A stretch of 64,000 nucleotides of DNA, taken from the NCBI GenBank assembly GCA_030434875.1, contig JAUISW010000001.1, positions 2,305,501-2,369,500 of the forward strand, given 5' to 3'. Shown here in pieces: positions 62,989 to 64,000 of the stretch (the first letter of the stretch is position 1; each line of letters opens with the position of its first letter). The translations under genes and the position numbers were made by a program. This stretch comes from Lachnospiraceae bacterium C1.1. GTDB lineage: Bacteria > Bacillota > Clostridia > Lachnospirales > Lachnospiraceae. The notes beneath the pieces are model-generated. The model made no database searches. It was not told the DNA's origin and saw only the letters and a list, made by a program, of their open reading frames with translations.

Positions 62989-64000
62989 TTACTTTATTTT
63001 CGCCAATACATCCTTAAAGATGTCATAGTTCTTTTTTACACCTTCATCAAGGTCAATAGAGATCATCTGATCGGCAAGATGATGAATTCGCTCCTCATAT
63101 TCGTGAAGCTCTTCATCTTTTTCTTTAAGCATTTTTAACTTTTTATCCAATTTCACCTTATCAGATCCAGAAACACTAAATTGTCTTTGTTCAATTTCGT
63201 CTATTGCTGTTCTATACCTAGACTGAAGTTCATGAACATAATCTGTTCTAATTCGAGCAATAATATCCTCACGATATCTGTGCATATAGATTAAACATTT
63301 AAAACCATTCTTTTTGCCTGAATCAAACAGCCAATATATAGGTCGTTTACCAGCTCCTGATAAAGAGTATATGTCACAAATATCAGTATATAAGTCGTTC
63401 ATGAAATATTCTCTAATTTTATTTTTGGGCGTACCAGAACCTTTTAACGAATCAGCAATATAAGACAAGTTTTCTTCTAAATCTGCTTCCCCAAAAGCGG
63501 CCTTTATAAACTCAATAAATCTTACAACTATATCATCATCAAAATATTCATCATCAGTGATCGGAATTATGTCATCATTATCAACTGAAAACGAACTAGA
63601 TTCTGGAATTGTAGTGTAATTATTTGCACAAATTATTCCAGGTTGTTCCAGTGAATACCTTCCAAACATACAGCCTACAGCATAGACTATAAGGCTTCTA
63701 ATATCTTTCTCTCTGCTAGCCAGTCCACATGACGATTCAAGTGACTTTTCATCTACACTAAAGTCAATCTCGTTTTCTAGACCATAAATATCAATAAACA
63801 GCTCATTTATACGTTCCTCATTTTTTTTCAAACGTACAAATCTGTTTCTACAATCATCATCCCATTTAGCAAATGCGTCAGAAATTTTACCCTTTCCATA
63901 TTCTAAAAGAGGATGTTTCTTAAAGTCGAATGATTGCTCGTGAGAATCCCAATCTTTCTTAGCTATTTCTACGCAATCTTCAACCAATTGATCTATCTCT
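62989..64000 (-). CDS. pglX: BREX adenine methyltransferase PglX, C-terminal part (5' beyond window edge)
   Basis: The frame is open through base 64000, so the start and the methyltransferase motifs are outside the window. The 337 visible codons are the PglX C-terminus: EIAKKDWDSHEQSFDFKKHP, VYAVGCMFGRYSLEQPG, RPIYWLFDSGKKNGFKCLIY MHRY and the final coiled coil (LKMLKEKDEELHEYEERIHH). PglX methylates the sixth position of adenine in an asymmetric site and marks self DNA. It is followed by pglZ, as in BREX type 1. Confidence 0.93.
   Translation of the reverse strand, partial: EIDQLVEDCVEIAKKDWDSHEQSFDFKKHPLLEYGKGKISDAFAKWDDDCRNRFVRLKKNEERINELFIDIYGLENEIDFSVDEKSLESSCGLASREKDIRSLIVYAVGCMFGRYSLEQPGIICANNYTTIPESSSFSVDNDDIIPITDDEYFDDDIVVRFIEFIKAAFGEADLEENLSYIADSLKGSGTPKNKIREYFMNDLYTDICDIYSLSGAGKRPIYWLFDSGKKNGFKCLIYMHRYREDIIARIRTDYVHELQSRYRTAIDEIEQRQFSVSGSDKVKLDKKLKMLKEKDEELHEYEERIHHLADQMISIDLDEGVKKNYDIFKDVLAKIK

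Overview
The window looks like a low-GC Gram-positive genome, most likely a Lachnospiraceae (Butyrivibrio/Pseudobutyrivibrio-like) gut or rumen bacterium. The reasons are strong AGGAGG ribosome binding sites, a DFN-type Ser/Thr kinase, a clostripain-family lipoprotein, an ECF sigma/anti-sigma pair, double-glycine leader peptides of a Lachnospiraceae type, and a SirTM/macrodomain pair. The species cannot be fixed from sequence reading alone. No rRNA or tRNA gene was recognised.

Layout. 1-7.4 kb: a secreted repeat protein cut by the window edge, an XRE regulator, a Ser/Thr kinase divergent from a small HTH protein, a zinc-ribbon membrane protein, a DMT permease and an unusual ECF-S-like/MATE/ATPase-like transporter. 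7.5-9.5 kb: an Rpn (PD-(D/E)XK) gene, a duplicated piece of its 3' end, an IS1634-like transposase fragment and two long palindromes. 9.5-15.3 kb: STAS-kinase fusion, two lipoprotein genes (one clostripain-like) and an ECF sigma/anti-sigma pair. 15.3-25.3 kb: a graveyard of mobile DNA holding UmuC, sigma-like, AAA ATPase, integrase, PcfB-VirD4, PBECR4 and LexA/XRE remnants, HicAB, a broken AbiE, an IS200 element and a phased array of 7-bp repeats. 25.3-34.7 kb: a UDG-like/nuclease-like gene pair, two double-glycine peptides, an Rrf2-controlled operon (SnoaL, Rrf2, flavin/ferredoxin protein, macrodomain, SirTM), PatB, DUF3737, thioesterase and monooxygenase genes. 34.8-43.1 kb: an Rpn pseudogene, a large serine recombinase with its small ORF/sigma-like/XRE/zinc-ribbon/LexA module, and an intact IS66 element with an 8-bp target duplication. 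43.2-64 kb: a defence island on the minus strand.

The defence island reads, in transcription order: pglX (3' part), pglZ, a Shedu-like nuclease, brxL, a 1,204-residue TPR/PIN-like protein, a deoxyribosyltransferase-like protein, a CoiA-like nuclease, a GmrSD-like DUF262/DUF1524 enzyme, then macrodomain-HTH, VWA protein, ADP-ribosylglycohydrolase, DUF1232 membrane protein, a nuclease-motif/glycine-zipper membrane protein and a zinc-ribbon peptide. The first part is a type 1 BREX locus with additional defence genes. The last six genes form a tightly coupled ADP-ribose-handling operon and are the best candidate here for an undescribed system. The serine recombinase and SOS-type repressor module upstream suggest that the island may be cargo of an integrative element.

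Three otherwise complete genes (MATE fusion, clostripain, SirTM) each become intact if a single base is added to a homopolymer. This points either to base-calling errors in the assembly or to slippage-based switching, and it affects how these genes should be annotated.
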